Positions 16,033 to 26,628 are shown, counted from the first letter of the stretch. The stretch is 64,000 bases of DNA from Acrocarpospora corrugata (GCF_009687845.1 NZ_BLAD01000072.1:23663-87662), one strand, 5' to 3'. A program made the numbers and translations. Notes: generated from the sequence alone by a model not told the origin.

Positions 16033-18932
16033 CGCGGCGGCAGTGGCGCCTGCGCCGGTCCCGCCGGCGACGTGAACGGGTCCACGTTGCCGCTCCCGTC
16101 GTCCAACGGGACGTCGACATCGCAACCCTCGCCACCCGGGAAGCACTCGTCGCCGCCCTCCGGGAAGTCCGGTGGGAACTCGCCCTCGACGTCGGGGGTC
16201 GGGGTGGGGGACGGGCTGGGGGCGATGTTCTCGGGGGCGCCGGTGCTGGCCCGGGGCGGGAAGTCCTGGACCTCCCAGCTGCGGTGCGCCTCGATCATGA
16301 AGTCGCGCCAGATCCTGGTGGGGGCATCGGCACCCTGGAAGCCCAGGCCGACTTCCACCGCTGACGTCCCTTTAGGGCAGTTCGAATGCTTCGGCTGGAC
16401 GATCTTGCCGCGCTTCGTCTTGCACTGTTCCCGGTACATGCCTACAGCCGTGGACAGCTGCGGCGTGAAGCCCACGAACCAGGCGTCCTCCTCGCCGGTG
16501 TTCGTGCCGGTCTTGCCACCTGCGGGACGGCCGATGTTGCCGTTACCGGAGGCGGTACCGCCGGTGATGACCGCCTTGAGCGCGACCACCGAGTCCGCCG
16601 CCGCCTCAGGCGAGATGACCTGCTTGACCGGCTTGCGCTCGCCGAGCACGACCGTGCGCTTGCCGTCCTTGAGCTGGGACACCTCGACCACCGTGTGCGC
16701 GTCCACGTGCTTGCCGGCGTTCGCGAAGATCGAGTAGCCCGCGGCCTGCTCGACGGCGGTCACGGGGGCGGTGCCGATGGAGAACAGGTAATTGTGCTCG
16801 GCGACGTCGTCGCTCATCCGCTTCTCGTCCAGGCCGGCGTCGACCGCGATCGCCTTGACCGTGTCCAGCTGACCCGGCACCGCGTACGCCATGGACGCGT
16901 ACGCCGTGTTGATCGACGCCGCGGTGGCGCGGATGACGTCGATCGAGTCCTTCTCCTTGTGGCTGTTGGTGATCCGCGTGGTGTGTTCGAGCGGGTCGGT
17001 CGGCATGGTCTTGTTGCCGGGCACGAAGCTGTTGAGGCTGTAGCCGGCTTCCAGCCAGGCGGCCAGCACGTACGGCTTGAAGGCGGACGCCGCCTGCTTC
17101 TTGGAGTCCCAGGGCTCGTTCCATGGGTCGGTCACGAAGTCGTCGCCGCCGTAGAAGGCGACGATTCGGCCGTTCTTGGGGTTGACCGCGGCGAGGCCGG
17201 TGTGGAATTCCTTCGACATGCCGGAGGTGACGTTTTTAACGGCCTTCTTGGCGGCCAGCATGAGCCTCCGGTCGAAGGTGGTCACGATCTTGTAGCCGCC
17301 GCTGCGGACCATGTCGGGCGTCATACCGCGGGTCTTGAGCTCCTCTAGGACCTGTGTCCGCATGTAGCCCTTGAGCCCACCGAGCTCGTTGACATTGTTG
17401 TCCGGCCGGGCCTCGGGGAACTTGGCGGTGGTGGGCAGCGTGCCGTACTTGTCGGGCTTGTAGGTGGCCATCGCGTTGACGACGTCGGTGAAGCGGGCCT
17501 TCAGGGCCGGCGCGTCCGCCTCCCAGCTGGGCGTCTGGATGCGGGCGGCCAGGTAAGCGCCCTCGATGACATTGAGCTTGGTGACCGACTTGCCGAAGTA
17601 TGCCTGGGAGGCCGCCTCGATGCCGTACGCGCGACCGAAGTTGATGGTGTTCAGGTAGTTGCTGAGGATCTGGTCCTTGTCCATCTCCTTGTTGATCTTG
17701 ATCGCGACGAAGATCTCCTTGATCTTGCGCTTGATCGAGACCTCTTGGCTCAGGCCGTCGTAGTAGCCGCGGGCCATCTGCTGGGTGATGGTGGAGGCGC
17801 CCTGGAGCTGCTGGCCGGTGGCGGTCATCCAGACCGAGCGGGCCATCGCCGAGATCGAGATGCCGGCGTCCTCGCGGAAGCTCCTGTTCTCGATCGCGAT
17901 GGCCGCGTCCTGGACGAACTCGGGGACCTTCTTGATGTCGATGATCGTGCGCTTGGTGCCCAGCTGGACAATCTTCGTCTTGCCGTCGTTGTAGTAGAGC
18001 ACGCTGCCCTGGGAGAGCGCCTCGGCCTGCTCGACGGTGGGCACCGGGGTGTTGGCGTACGCGACGGCGATCATGCCGAACAGGCCCGCGATCAGCACCG
18101 TGATGCCGATGACCACGACCTTCCAGTTCGGCAGGAACCGCTTCCAGCCCCGGCGACGCGGCTTCTCGTCGTCAAGGTCGGTCGGCCCGCCGGGTCCGCC
18201 GGGTCCGCCGGGTCCGCCCGGGCCACCCGGCTGGGGTCCCGCGGCGCGGCGCCGGCGGCCGGGCGGGCCACCGATCTGGGTCTCGGCGCCTTCCGAGCGC
18301 ATCGCGGTGGGCGGCCCGCCGATCGACTGGGTACGGGGACCGCCGGCCGGATTGTCACCGCGGACCGAATACCCGCCGGTGTGCATGGGGGCACGGTCAC
18401 CGGGCGGGCCGCCTGGACGTGCGCCGGGCGGCGCGCCGATGGCCTGCGTGCGGTCGGCCGGGCCGGGCTGACCACCGGGAGGGCCACCGGGCTGACCACC
18501 GGGAGGACCGCCGGGCTGACCACCGGGAGGACCGCCGGAGGGGCCGCCGGGCGGGAAGTTCGGGGGGCGCACCGCCTGGGTGCGGTCGGCCGGTCCGGTC
18601 GGGAACGGCACGTTGCCGCCACGCTCCCGCTCGTAGCCCCGCGACGGCGGCGGCGACTGTGGCGGCGGCACGGCGGACAGATGCCGGTTGGGGGGGACGG
18701 CCCCCATCGCGGCGGTGTCTTCGAAGGCGGCTTCGCCACGACGTGGCCCGCCGCCCGGCGGGGGTGGGCCATGGCCGCCCGGTTGGGCGGGGCCAGGAGG
18801 CGCTGTCGGCTCGCCCCACGATGCGGGGGGTTCGCCGGGAGAACGACGGCGCCGCCCAGGGCGAGGGGCCCCGCCGGAGCCCTCGCGGGGGCCGCCGGCC
18901 GACTCCGGGCCAAAGCTGCTGCTGTTACTCAC
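16005..18932 (-). CDS. Bifunctional penicillin-binding protein (class A, PonA type)
   Basis: A 975-residue cell-wall synthase. Residues 1-265 are a cytoplasmic Pro/Gly/Arg-rich region with GGPPGGQP and GGP repeats. One transmembrane helix lies at about 271-291 (VVVIGITVLIAGLFGMIAVA). The GT51 transglycosylase domain follows, with AIAIENRSFRED near 342 and STITQQMARGYY near 372. The transpeptidase domain has SAFK (Ser near 615), SIN near 671 and GKTGTN near 805. A Pro-rich periplasmic tail follows. It polymerises and cross-links peptidoglycan. GTG at 18930-18932 has GAGGA upstream. It is divergent from the PadR gene, with the DUF5318 gene between them. Confidence 0.95.
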   Translation of the reverse strand: MSNSSSFGPESAGGPREGSGGAPRPGRRRRSPGEPPASWGEPTAPPGPAQPGGHGPPPPGGGPRRGEAAFEDTAAMGAVPPNRHLSAVPPPQSPPPSRGYERERGGNVPFPTGPADRTQAVRPPNFPPGGPSGGPPGGQPGGPPGGQPGGPPGGQPGPADRTQAIGAPPGARPGGPPGDRAPMHTGGYSVRGDNPAGGPRTQSIGGPPTAMRSEGAETQIGGPPGRRRRAAGPQPGGPGGPGGPGGPGGPTDLDDEKPRRRGWKRFLPNWKVVVIGITVLIAGLFGMIAVAYANTPVPTVEQAEALSQGSVLYYNDGKTKIVQLGTKRTIIDIKKVPEFVQDAAIAIENRSFREDAGISISAMARSVWMTATGQQLQGASTITQQMARGYYDGLSQEVSIKRKIKEIFVAIKINKEMDKDQILSNYLNTINFGRAYGIEAASQAYFGKSVTKLNVIEGAYLAARIQTPSWEADAPALKARFTDVVNAMATYKPDKYGTLPTTAKFPEARPDNNVNELGGLKGYMRTQVLEELKTRGMTPDMVRSGGYKIVTTFDRRLMLAAKKAVKNVTSGMSKEFHTGLAAVNPKNGRIVAFYGGDDFVTDPWNEPWDSKKQAASAFKPYVLAAWLEAGYSLNSFVPGNKTMPTDPLEHTTRITNSHKEKDSIDVIRATAASINTAYASMAYAVPGQLDTVKAIAVDAGLDEKRMSDDVAEHNYLFSIGTAPVTAVEQAAGYSIFANAGKHVDAHTVVEVSQLKDGKRTVVLGERKPVKQVISPEAAADSVVALKAVITGGTASGNGNIGRPAGGKTGTNTGEEDAWFVGFTPQLSTAVGMYREQCKTKRGKIVQPKHSNCPKGTSAVEVGLGFQGADAPTRIWRDFMIEAHRSWEVQDFPPRASTGAPENIAPSPSPTPTPDVEGEFPPDFPEGGDECFPGGEGCDVDVPLDDGSGNVDPFTSPAGPAQAPLPPRPTPASREP
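18178..18545. repeat. Short tandem repeats inside the PBP N-terminal coding region
   Basis: Around 18184-18220 a 9-bp unit, CCGCCGGGT, is repeated about four times (encoding GGP). Around 18470-18540 a 24-bp unit encoding GGPPGGQP is repeated three times. Such repeats can change length by slippage without breaking the frame. Confidence 0.8.
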
Positions 18933-19049
18933 GCGTCCTCGATCGGTCGTTGGGGTTGCTCGTCAACGTCTACTCGGCAGGCGGGCGGGGGTGCGGCGGC
19001 TCTCGCAGTCGCTTCCACAGCTTCCTCAGCGGCGTACTCACGTGCGTAC

Positions 19050-19442
19050 TCAACCTGGAAGCCCGCCCCGCGCAAGGGAGCCGCCTGTTCCGAGAAGGAA
19101 CGAGACCGCCAGGTGGTTCCAGCCACAACCTTGACAGACCTCGACCACGTAGACCCTGAATTCCTCGTATTCGTGGGCCATCTCAGCCAGGTCTGACGAA
19201 GCCTTTACGCGGCCTGCGGAACGCCCTAGTTCGTCCCCATACACATAAGTGACGTGCGTGACGTTCCGACGCTCGCATATCGGGCAGCCGTAGTCGGTGG
19301 GTTCCCCCAGTGTCCGAGCGGCCCGCAGCAGATAGGGGTGAGCGTCGCAGACGTCCCGCGATTCCACGTGGCCAGAGCGGATCGACTGAATCGCCGCCCG
19401 CTTCGCGAGGCCGTAGTCCACGACCGCCCGCTGTGACCACAT
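19050..19442 (-). CDS. DUF5318 family protein with zinc-ribbon cysteines
   Basis: A 130-residue protein; the ATG at 19440-19442 (MWSQRAVVDYGLAKRA) matches the family start. Residues 7-35 form a helical N-terminus (LAKRAAIQSIRSG), then RDVCDAHPYLLRAA, CPICE near residue 53, and CQGCGWNH near 104, giving two Cys pairs likely to bind zinc. The function is unknown. The family is restricted to actinobacteria and regularly sits beside the PonA-type PBP gene, as here, on the same strand and 117 bp away. Confidence 0.85.
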   Translation of the reverse strand: MWSQRAVVDYGLAKRAAIQSIRSGHVESRDVCDAHPYLLRAARTLGEPTDYGCPICERRNVTHVTYVYGDELGRSAGRVKASSDLAEMAHEYEEFRVYVVEVCQGCGWNHLAVSFLLGTGGSLARGGLPG

Positions 19443-19547
19443 ACGGGCCAGATTACGACTTCTTACCAAAAGATGCCGAACCGATGAGGTTCTTGGTCCC
19501 CTGAACAGGGCAGTGTTGCGCGATATAACGGGGCGACGTATCTTGTT

Positions 19548-19568
19548 GATGTATCAGTTCGATACATC
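19548..19568. promoter_or_regulatory. PadR-type operator upstream of the PadR gene
   Basis: A perfect palindrome, GATGTATC-AGTTC-GATACATC, lies 28 bp before the chosen PadR start. PadR regulators bind ATGT...ACAT dyads, so this is probably the autoregulatory operator, possibly also governing the downstream ino1 gene. Confidence 0.75.
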
Positions 19569-19595
19569 GGTCAGACATACAGGGAGGTGGTTCCA

Positions 19596-20186
19596 GTGAC
19601 CGGCGCCCGTGGCAACGTCCTGGAGCTCGCCGTCCTGGGCTCGCTCCACGAGACTCCCCTGCACGGTTACGAGCTCCGCAAACGGCTCAACACGCTACTC
19701 GGCATGTTCCGCGCGTTCTCGTACGGCTCGCTCTACCCCTGTCTGAAAGGCCTGCTCAACGAGGGTTTGATCGTTGAGGAGGAGCCGCCGGAAGACGTGG
19801 TGCTCGGCCGCCGATCGAAGATCGTTTACAAGCTCACCGCCGAGGGCAAGGAACGCCTACAGGAACTACTGACCCAGGCCGGCCCCTCCGCATGGGAGGA
19901 CGAGAGCTTCGGCATCCACTTCGCCTTTTTCCGGCATACGGAAGCCGAAGTGCGCCTGCGCATCCTCGAAGGCCGTCGAAGCCGCCTGGAAGAGCGCCTC
20001 GAAGCGGTCCGCACCGCCCTCGCCCGGACCCGTGAGCGGCTCGACAGTTACACGCTGGAGCTCCAGAAGCACGGCCTGGAATCCGTCGAGCGCGAGGTCC
20101 GCTGGTTGAACGAGCTAATCAACACAGAACGTGCGCAAGCCGTACAAAACCAAGTAGATCGGGATGAAGATCCCGATTCTCAGTAG
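19596..20186 (+). CDS. PadR family transcriptional regulator
   Basis: A 196-residue regulator. Residues 5-85 form a winged helix: [20 protein letters not shown], then [19 protein letters not shown] and [19 protein letters not shown] long coiled-coil C-terminus (about 115-180), rich in Arg, Glu and Leu, should dimerise. GTG at 19596 is preferred over GTG at 19587 because AGGGAGG then has correct spacing. A perfect dyad upstream is its likely operator. It lies 16 bp before the inositol-phosphate synthase gene, so the two form an operon conserved in actinomycetes. Confidence 0.9.
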   Translation: MTGARGNVLELAVLGSLHETPLHGYELRKRLNTLLGMFRAFSYGSLYPCLKGLLNEGLIVEEEPPEDVVLGRRSKIVYKLTAEGKERLQELLTQAGPSAWEDESFGIHFAFFRHTEAEVRLRILEGRRSRLEERLEAVRTALARTRERLDSYTLELQKHGLESVEREVRWLNELINTERAQAVQNQVDRDEDPDSQ

Positions 20187-20202
20187 CGAAGGAGCGAGAG
20201 CG

Positions 20203-21282
20203 ATGGGTTCGGTGCGAGTGGCCATCGTTGGTGTGGGGAACTGCGCCGCGTCGCTGGTGCAGGGTGTTCACTACTACCGGGACGCCGATCCGGCGGCTCG
20301 GGTGCCGGGCCTGATGCATGTGCGGTTCGGTGACTACCACGTCGGTGACGTGGAGTTCGTGGCGGCCTTCGACGTGGACGCCAAGAAGGTCGGGCGGGAT
20401 CTGTCCGAGGCGATCGTGGCCTCGGAGAACAACACCATCAACATTTGCGACGTGCCCCCGCTGGGGGTGACCGTGCAGCGCGGTCATACCTTCGACGGGC
20501 TCGGCGAGTTCTACCGCGAGATCATCGAGGAGTCCGACGACGCGCCGGTGGACGTGGTCCAGGTGCTCAGGGACGCCCAGGTGGACGTGCTGATCTCCTA
20601 CCTGCCGGTGGGGTCGGAGGAGGCCGACCGGTTCTACGCGCAGTGCGCGATCGACGCGAAGGTGGCGTTCGTCAACGCGCTGCCGGTCTTCATCGCCTCT
20701 GACCCGGTCTGGGCGGAGAAGTTCACCGAGGCGGGCGTGCCGATCGTCGGCGACGACATCAAGTCGCAGGTCGGCGCGACCATCACGCACCGGGTGATGG
20801 CCAAGCTGTTCGAGGATCGCGGGGTGGAGCTGCTGCGCACGTACCAGCTCAACTTCGGCGGGAACATGGACTTCATGAACATGCTGGAGCGCAAGCGGCT
20901 CCAGTCCAAGAAGATCTCCAAGACCCAGTCGGTCACCTCCCAGATCCCGCACGAGATGCGCCGCGCCGACGTGCACATCGGCCCGTCCGACCACGTGCCG
21001 TGGCTGGATGACCGCAAGTGGGCGTATGTGCGGCTGGAGGGTCGTTCGTTCGGCGACACCCCGCTGAACCTGGAGTACAAGCTTGAGGTCTGGGACTCGC
21101 CCAACTCGGCGGGCGTGATCATCGACGCGCTCCGGGCCGCCAAGATCGCGCTGGACCGGGGCATCGGCGGGCCGATCCTGTCGGCGTCGTCCTACTTCAT
21201 GAAGTCGCCGCCGGAGCAGTACTCCGACGACGAGGCCAGGGACTACGTGGAGAAGTTCATCCGCGGCGAGGTCGACCGCTAA
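20203..21282 (+). CDS. ino1: Inositol-3-phosphate synthase
   Basis: A 359-residue NAD-dependent enzyme converting glucose 6-phosphate to inositol 3-phosphate, the entry to mycothiol and phosphatidylinositol in actinobacteria. The Rossmann motif [16 protein letters not shown] is at residue 5. [31 protein letters not shown] and [12 protein letters not shown] are family signatures carrying catalytic lysine and NAD contacts. ATG at 20203 ([10 protein letters not shown]) has GAAGGAG upstream. It is probably co-transcribed with padR. The gene name follows actinobacterial usage. Confidence 0.93.
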   Translation: MGSVRVAIVGVGNCAASLVQGVHYYRDADPAARVPGLMHVRFGDYHVGDVEFVAAFDVDAKKVGRDLSEAIVASENNTINICDVPPLGVTVQRGHTFDGLGEFYREIIEESDDAPVDVVQVLRDAQVDVLISYLPVGSEEADRFYAQCAIDAKVAFVNALPVFIASDPVWAEKFTEAGVPIVGDDIKSQVGATITHRVMAKLFEDRGVELLRTYQLNFGGNMDFMNMLERKRLQSKKISKTQSVTSQIPHEMRRADVHIGPSDHVPWLDDRKWAYVRLEGRSFGDTPLNLEYKLEVWDSPNSAGVIIDALRAAKIALDRGIGGPILSASSYFMKSPPEQYSDDEARDYVEKFIRGEVDR

Positions 21283-21330
21283 ACAGCCACTCCCCTCAAG
21301 CGCGGCCCCCGTGGTCGCGTGAGAAATATG

Positions 21331-21357
21331 AACGCCCCGGGCCTGGCCCGGGGCGTT
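21331..21357. terminator. Bidirectional terminator between ino1 and idi
   Basis: AACGCCCCGGGC (21331-21342) and GCCCGGGGCGTT (21346-21357) form a perfect 12-bp stem with a 3-nt loop, between convergent genes. Confidence 0.85.
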
Positions 21358-21360
21358 CTC

Positions 21361-21945
21361 TCATGGGCGGGCGGCGGGGGGCAGGCGGTCGGGGTGGGCG
21401 GTCGGCCAGCGGAGCGGGTCGGGGCCCAGGGCGGCCAGCAGCGGGATCTGCTCGGTCGCCCACGGCGAGATGGCGAGTTCGCCGGTCAGCACCCGGTCGG
21501 CGAACTCCTTCCACGGCACCCACTCCACCGAACCCACCTCTTCCGGGTTCGGCTCGGCGCGGCCGGCCGCGAGCGCCCGGTACACCGGGCAGAGCTCGTG
21601 TTCGACCGTGCCGTTGTCCATGATCGCCCGGTAGGAGAAGGACGGGAGTATGAGGTCCACCGATTCGACGGTGAGCCCCAGTTCAAAGGAGAGGCGGCGG
21701 ACGACGGCGGCCGGCAGCGGTTCCCCTGGCAGGGGATGGCCGCAGCAGCTGTTGGTCAGCACCCCAGGCCAGGTGATCTTGTGCGCGGCCCTCCTGGTGA
21801 GCAGCACGTTGCCCTCACCATCGAAGACGTAGCTGGAGAACGCCAGGTGGAGCGGGGTGTGAGCGCCGTGAACCGTGGACTTGGGGGCGGTGCCGATCGG
21901 GTTTCCCTCGCCGTCGACCAGCACGACATGTTCGTCTGAGGTCAC
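21361..21945 (-). CDS. idi: Isopentenyl-diphosphate delta-isomerase, type I
   Basis: A 194-residue Nudix-fold enzyme interconverting isopentenyl and dimethylallyl diphosphate. The catalytic Cys lies in TNSCCGHP near residue 67, metal-binding His and Glu residues surround it, and EHELCPVYRA carries the second catalytic Glu region. HLAFSSYVFDGEGNVLLTRR is the conserved N-terminal strand. The length is typical. No other isoprenoid genes adjoin it. The ATG start (MTSDEHVVLVD) matches the family. Confidence 0.93.
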   Translation of the reverse strand: MTSDEHVVLVDGEGNPIGTAPKSTVHGAHTPLHLAFSSYVFDGEGNVLLTRRAAHKITWPGVLTNSCCGHPLPGEPLPAAVVRRLSFELGLTVESVDLILPSFSYRAIMDNGTVEHELCPVYRALAAGRAEPNPEEVGSVEWVPWKEFADRVLTGELAISPWATEQIPLLAALGPDPLRWPTAHPDRLPPAARP

Positions 21946-22050
21946 GGGATCGAGAGTACGAGATCATGACGCTTGGGAACTCCTGTATCCGAGATCACCC
22001 TGATGTCCTATTTTGGCGAAGCGAATTGCCGCGGAGACTAGGCTGTCCGG

Positions 22051-23337
22051 GTGCCATACGTCTCAGATCTGCGCGTCGTCCTGCGAGGCAGGGATTTCCG
22101 CCGGCTGTTCGGCACTCGCCTGGTCTCGCAGTTCTCCGATGGGATCTTCCAGTTCGCGGTGGCGGGTTACGCGTTCTTCAGTCCGGAGAAGCAGACCTCG
22201 GTGGCGGATGTGGCGGCGGCGTTCGCCGTGCTGCTGCTGCCGTACTCGATCATCGGGCCGTTCGCGGGCGTGTTCATCGACCGCTGGTCGCGGCGGCAGA
22301 TCCTGGTCGTCGGGCCGCTGGTGCGCGGCGTGTTCCTGTTCGGGGCCGCGGCGGCGGTGGCCGTGCACGCGCCCGACTGGGTGTTCTACGCGGCCGCGTT
22401 CGGGGTGCTCGCGGTCAACCGGTTCTTCCTGACGGCGCTGGGCGCCTCGCTGCCGCACGTAGTCCCGGCCGACCGGCTGATGATGGCCAACGCGGTCACC
22501 CCGACCTCGGGCACGGTGGCCACCTTCGTCGGGGCGGGCGCGGGCTTCCTGCTCCGGTTCGCGTTCGGGGCCGGGAACGGCGGCACCGCCGGGATCCTGG
22601 TGATGTCCGGGGTGATCTTCGGATCCAGCGCGCTGATCGCCTCGACCATGGCCAGGGATCTGCTCGGTCCCGCCTACGATCCGGCCCGGCCGCAGACCAA
22701 GGAAGCGCTCAGAAACGTGCTCACCGGCCTCCGCGACGGCGCCAGGCACGTCCTGCACCGGCGCGGCCCGGCCTCCGCGCTGGCCAGCATGGCCGCCCAC
22801 CGGCTGCTCTACGGCATGTCGATGGGCCTGGTCCTGCTGCTCTACCGGTTCTACTTCACGACCACCCCGGAAGCCGGCCTGGAACAGATCACCGGCGTGG
22901 TCGCCACCTCCGGGGTCGGGTATTTCGCGGCGGCGCTGATCACTCCGTGGGCGACGCAGCGGTTCCGGATCGAGACCTGGATCCCGATGATGCTGGTGGC
23001 CGCCGGCGTGCTGGAGTTCGTGCTCTGCGTGCCATTCCGCGAGCCGGGCTTCCTGGCGGCCGGTTTCGTGCTGGGGATCACCGGCCAGAGCATCAAGATC
23101 TGCACCGACACCGTGGTCCAGCGCGAGATCGAGGACGCCTACCTGGGCCGGATCTTCTCCATCTACGACTTCCTGTTCAACGGCATGTTCGTGATCGGCG
23201 TCTCGTTCGCGGCCCTGCTGCTGCCGCCGAACGGCCGCTCGGTCGGCGTGCTCGCCCTGATCTGCGTCCTGTACGGCGTCTCCGCCGTCGGCTACCGCCT
23301 GGTCGCCCGCCCCCGCCAGCCGGTCACGGCTACCTGA
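22051..23337 (+). CDS. Major facilitator superfamily transporter
   Basis: A 428-residue membrane protein with about twelve helices. The N-terminus [21 protein letters not shown] and the loop 2-3 motif [19 protein letters not shown] (an A-like motif) fit MFS exporters of the DHA/TetV-like group. The substrate cannot be predicted. GTG at 22051 gives a standard length. Its 3' end overlaps that of bioA on the opposite strand by 8 bp, so there is no room for a terminator between them. Confidence 0.85.
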   Translation: MPYVSDLRVVLRGRDFRRLFGTRLVSQFSDGIFQFAVAGYAFFSPEKQTSVADVAAAFAVLLLPYSIIGPFAGVFIDRWSRRQILVVGPLVRGVFLFGAAAAVAVHAPDWVFYAAAFGVLAVNRFFLTALGASLPHVVPADRLMMANAVTPTSGTVATFVGAGAGFLLRFAFGAGNGGTAGILVMSGVIFGSSALIASTMARDLLGPAYDPARPQTKEALRNVLTGLRDGARHVLHRRGPASALASMAAHRLLYGMSMGLVLLLYRFYFTTTPEAGLEQITGVVATSGVGYFAAALITPWATQRFRIETWIPMMLVAAGVLEFVLCVPFREPGFLAAGFVLGITGQSIKICTDTVVQREIEDAYLGRIFSIYDFLFNGMFVIGVSFAALLLPPNGRSVGVLALICVLYGVSAVGYRLVARPRQPVTAT

Positions 23338-24562
23338 GCGACCGGGCCGCCGCCACCATGGCCTCAGTGATCATGGCGAGATCGGCCGGCTCACACGCGT
23401 ACGGCGGCATCGTGTAGATCAGCCGCCCGAACGGCCGCAGCCACACCCCCCGCTCCATCACGATGTCCTGAATTTTCTGGACATCCACGGGCTCGTGGGC
23501 CTCGATCACTCCGATCGCCCCCAGCACCCGCACATCCTTCGCGTACGGCGCGGCCGCCGCCAGCCCCTCGGCCAGCACCGCCTCGATCCCCTTGACCTCC
23601 TGCCGCCACGGCCGCTCGCCCAGCAACTCCAGCGACGCGTTCGCGACCGCCGTCGCCAGCGGATTCCCCATGTAGGTCGGCCCGTGCATGAGCAGCCCGA
23701 TCCGCTCCGCCACCTCCGCCGTGCACAACGTCGCCGCCAGGGTCATGTACCCCCCGGTCAGCGCCTTCCCCACGCACATGATGTCCGGCCGGATCCCCGC
23801 GTGATCGCACCCGAACAGCTCCCCGGTCCGCCCGAACCCGGTCGCGATCTCATCCGCGATCAGCAGCAGCCCGAACTCATCGGCCAACTCCCGAAATTTC
23901 CGGAGATAGGCGGGGTGGTAGAACCGCATCCCGCCCGCCCCCTGAACCACCGGCTCCAGGATGATCGCCGCCAGCTCGTGCGCGTGCCGCTTCAGGAGAT
24001 CGGCCACCTCGGCGAGGTAGCCCTCATCCGGCGCCACCCCGTACCCCAACGGCGGCGGCGGCGCGAACACGTGCTGCGCCAGCGCCCCCGTGAACAGGTG
24101 ATGCATGCCGTTCACCGGATCGCACACCGACATGCACTCGAACGTGTCGCCGTGGTACCCGCCGCGCACGGTAAACAGCCGGGTCCGCCCGGTCGCCTGG
24201 ATCGCCATCTTGATCGCGACCTCGACCGCCACCGACCCGGAGTCGGCCAGGAACACCCGGTCCAGCCCGGTCAGCTCGACCAGCCGCACCGCCAGCCGCA
24301 CCGCCGGCTCGTGGGTGAGCCCGCCGAACATGACGTGCGCCATGTCGTCCAGCTGATCCTTGATCGCCTGGTCCAGCCGGGGCTGCCGGTAGCCGTGGAT
24401 CGCCGCCCACCAGGACGACATCCCGTCCACCAGGACCCGGCCGTCGGTGAGCGTCAGCCGTACCCCCTCGGCCTTGGCGACCGCGTGCACCGGCACGGCG
24501 GGCGGAAACGCCGTGTATGGATGCCACACGTGCTCCCGGTCCAGCCGCAGCAGGTCATCCAT
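23330..24562 (-). CDS. bioA: Adenosylmethionine-8-amino-7-oxononanoate aminotransferase
   Basis: A 410-residue fold-type I PLP enzyme of biotin synthesis, which uses SAM to aminate KAPA to [16 protein letters not shown] near residue 11, [44 protein letters not shown], the PLP lysine in [11 protein letters not shown], and [10 protein letters not shown] are all BioA marks. No bioB, bioF or bioD lies in the window. The start overlaps the pcnB 3' end by 8 bp, so translation is probably coupled. Confidence 0.93.
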   Translation of the reverse strand: MDDLLRLDREHVWHPYTAFPPAVPVHAVAKAEGVRLTLTDGRVLVDGMSSWWAAIHGYRQPRLDQAIKDQLDDMAHVMFGGLTHEPAVRLAVRLVELTGLDRVFLADSGSVAVEVAIKMAIQATGRTRLFTVRGGYHGDTFECMSVCDPVNGMHHLFTGALAQHVFAPPPPLGYGVAPDEGYLAEVADLLKRHAHELAAIILEPVVQGAGGMRFYHPAYLRKFRELADEFGLLLIADEIATGFGRTGELFGCDHAGIRPDIMCVGKALTGGYMTLAATLCTAEVAERIGLLMHGPTYMGNPLATAVANASLELLGERPWRQEVKGIEAVLAEGLAAAAPYAKDVRVLGAIGVIEAHEPVDVQKIQDIVMERGVWLRPFGRLIYTMPPYACEPADLAMITEAMVAAARSLR

Positions 24563-25973
24563 TCGCGGCCGCCCACGCCACCAGCCGGTCCCTGGCGGCG
24601 TCCTTGCCGATCATGCCCTCGTCCATCCGGATGTCCATCATGAACTTGTACGCCCGCCCAACCAGCGGCCCCGGCGGGATGCCGAGGATCTCCTGGATCT
24701 CGTTGCCGTCCAGCTCCGGCCGGATCTTGGCGATCTCCTCCTCCTCGGCCAGCCGGGCGATCCGCTCCTCCAGCTGGTCGTAGGTCCGGGACAGCGCCGC
24801 GGCCTTGCGCTTGTTGCGGGTGGTGCAGTCGGCCCGAGTGAGCTTGTGCAGCCGGTCCAGCAGGTGGTCGGCGTCCCGCACGTAGCGCCGGACCGCGCTG
24901 TCGGTCCACTCGCCCTCGCCGTAGCCGTGGAAGCGCAGGTGCAGTTCGACCAGGCGGGCCACGTCGCCGACGACCTCCTTCGGGAACTTGAGCTCGCTCA
25001 GCCGCCGCTTGGCCAGCTGCGCGCCGACCACCTCGTGGTGGTGGAAGGAGACCCGGCCGCCCTCCTCGTTCTTGCGGGTCTTCGGCTTGCCGACGTCGTG
25101 CAGCAGGGCGGCCCAGCGCAGCACCCGGTCCGGCCCGGCGGCCTCCTGGGCGATGGCCTGCTCCAGCACGATCAGGGTGTGCTCGTAGACGTCCTTGTGC
25201 CGGTGGTGCTCGTCGATCTCCAGGCGGAGTTTGGGCAGCTCCGGCAGGACGTGGTTGGCCAGGCCGGTCTCGACCAGCAGACTGAGCCCGGCCCGGGGGT
25301 CGGCGCCGCAGATCAGCTTGTCCAGTTCGGCCTGGATGCGCTCGGCCGAGACGATCTCGATCCGCTCGGCCATGTCGCGCATCGCGGCGATGGCGGCGGC
25401 GTCGACGGTGAAGCCCAGCTGGGAGGCGAACCTGGCGGCGCGCAGCATCCGGAGCGGGTCGTCGCCGAAGGACTGCTCGGGGGTGCCGGGGGTGCGCAGC
25501 ACGCGGTCGGCCAGGTCGCGCAGGCCGCCGTGCGGGTCGACGAACTCGTGGCTGGGCAGCCGGACCGCCATCGCGTTCACCGCGAAGTCGCGGCGGGCCA
25601 GGTCGGCGTCGAGCGTGTCGCCGTACCGGACCTCGGGTTTGCGGGATTTCGGGTCGTACGCCTCGCTGCGGTAGGTGGTGATCTCCAGCTGCCAGTCGCC
25701 CTTGCGCGCGCCGACGGTGCCGAACTCGATGCCGATCGTCCAGAACGCGTCGGCCCAGTCGCGGACGATCTCCAGCACCTGCTCGGGGCGGGCGTCGGTG
25801 GTCAGGTCGAGGTCGTGTCCGGCCCGGCCGAGCAGCACGTCACGGACCGGCCCGCCGACCAGGGCGAGCTCGTGGCCGCGCTTGGCGAACACCTCGCCGA
25901 GCTCGTCGGCGACCGGCTCCACCCGATGGAACAAGTCGCTCACAGCGGTCTCTACACGATTTGAAGGGGACAA
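24555..25973 (-). CDS. CCA tRNA nucleotidyltransferase
   Basis: A 472-residue class II nucleotidyltransferase that adds or repairs the tRNA 3' [16 protein letters not shown] followed by HDLDLTTDA supplies the catalytic carboxylates (about residues 38-58); [14 protein letters not shown] and [17 protein letters not shown] follow. An HD domain with [15 protein letters not shown] sits near residue 290. Fusion with an HD domain is usual in actinobacterial pcnB/cca genes. It is transcribed ahead of bioA and is divergent from the YbaK-like gene. Confidence 0.93.
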   Translation of the reverse strand: MSPSNRVETAVSDLFHRVEPVADELGEVFAKRGHELALVGGPVRDVLLGRAGHDLDLTTDARPEQVLEIVRDWADAFWTIGIEFGTVGARKGDWQLEITTYRSEAYDPKSRKPEVRYGDTLDADLARRDFAVNAMAVRLPSHEFVDPHGGLRDLADRVLRTPGTPEQSFGDDPLRMLRAARFASQLGFTVDAAAIAAMRDMAERIEIVSAERIQAELDKLICGADPRAGLSLLVETGLANHVLPELPKLRLEIDEHHRHKDVYEHTLIVLEQAIAQEAAGPDRVLRWAALLHDVGKPKTRKNEEGGRVSFHHHEVVGAQLAKRRLSELKFPKEVVGDVARLVELHLRFHGYGEGEWTDSAVRRYVRDADHLLDRLHKLTRADCTTRNKRKAAALSRTYDQLEERIARLAEEEEIAKIRPELDGNEIQEILGIPPGPLVGRAYKFMMDIRMDEGMIGKDAARDRLVAWAAANG

Positions 25974-26087
25974 GCTGGGTAGTCCTTCGATTACGGAACA
26001 GGTGCCTCTGGGCTAGTACACCTATGGCGATCACCAGGTTACGGTCAGTCGCAGATCTGTCGGGGGCACGACGAAGGAGCGCAGAAC

Positions 26088-26591
26088 ATGCAGGACGCCC
26101 TCGCGATCCACCGCCGCCTCCTCGCCCAGCAGATCCACCATGAGATCGTACGGCTTCCCCGTGTCCTGACTTGCTTCGACGACCTGCCGAAGGTATTGGG
26201 GGTCTCTGCCCGCGATTGCGTGGGAGTCACCGTCTTCGAGGTCACGATCCGTTCGGTGCGCGAGCCGGTGGCCGTGATCGGGTCGGTCGCCAAACCGCCC
26301 AAGGCCGCCACGGTGACCGCGCTGCTGGGGGCGCAGCGGGTCCGGCTCGCCTCGGCCTTCCTGGTCAACTCCGCCACCGACTACGCCTCCGGTCTGGTCG
26401 GGCCGCTGCTGCTGCCGGATCGGCTGACCGTGCTGATCGACCAGCGCCTGATCGACGACACCGACCCGGACGACCTCGTCTACACGGCGACCGGGGAACG
26501 CAGCACGGTATTGCGATTGCGTGCGATCCATCTGTTTGCTCTGGTGGACGCCAAGCCCGTGGATCTCACGGGTAACGGACGCACCGGCTGA
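26088..26591 (+). CDS. YbaK/ProX-type aminoacyl-tRNA deacylase-like protein
   Basis: A 167-residue protein with a strong GAAGGAG ribosome-binding site. The fold pattern matches YbaK editing domains: the N-terminal helix ALAIHRRLLAQQIHHEIVRL, then DLPKVLGVSARDCVGVTVFE, the central VASVAKPPKAATVTALLGA-like segment containing the conserved Lys, and YTATGERSTVLRLRAIHLF near the C-terminus. Such proteins hydrolyse mischarged tRNAs. Its specificity is not predictable. A copy next to pcnB is typical of actinomycetes. It starts the run YbaK-DUF6049-murJ. Confidence 0.75.
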   Translation: MQDALAIHRRLLAQQIHHEIVRLPRVLTCFDDLPKVLGVSARDCVGVTVFEVTIRSVREPVAVIGSVAKPPKAATVTALLGAQRVRLASAFLVNSATDYASGLVGPLLLPDRLTVLIDQRLIDDTDPDDLVYTATGERSTVLRLRAIHLFALVDAKPVDLTGNGRTG

Positions 26592-26628
26592 CAACGGCCA
26601 CATATCGGAGGCCTATAGCATTCAGGGC

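Noticed and set aside
18184..18545. Tandem repeats considered as a CRISPR array
   Set aside because: Units are 9 and 24 bp, contiguous, without unique spacers, and in frame within the PBP gene.
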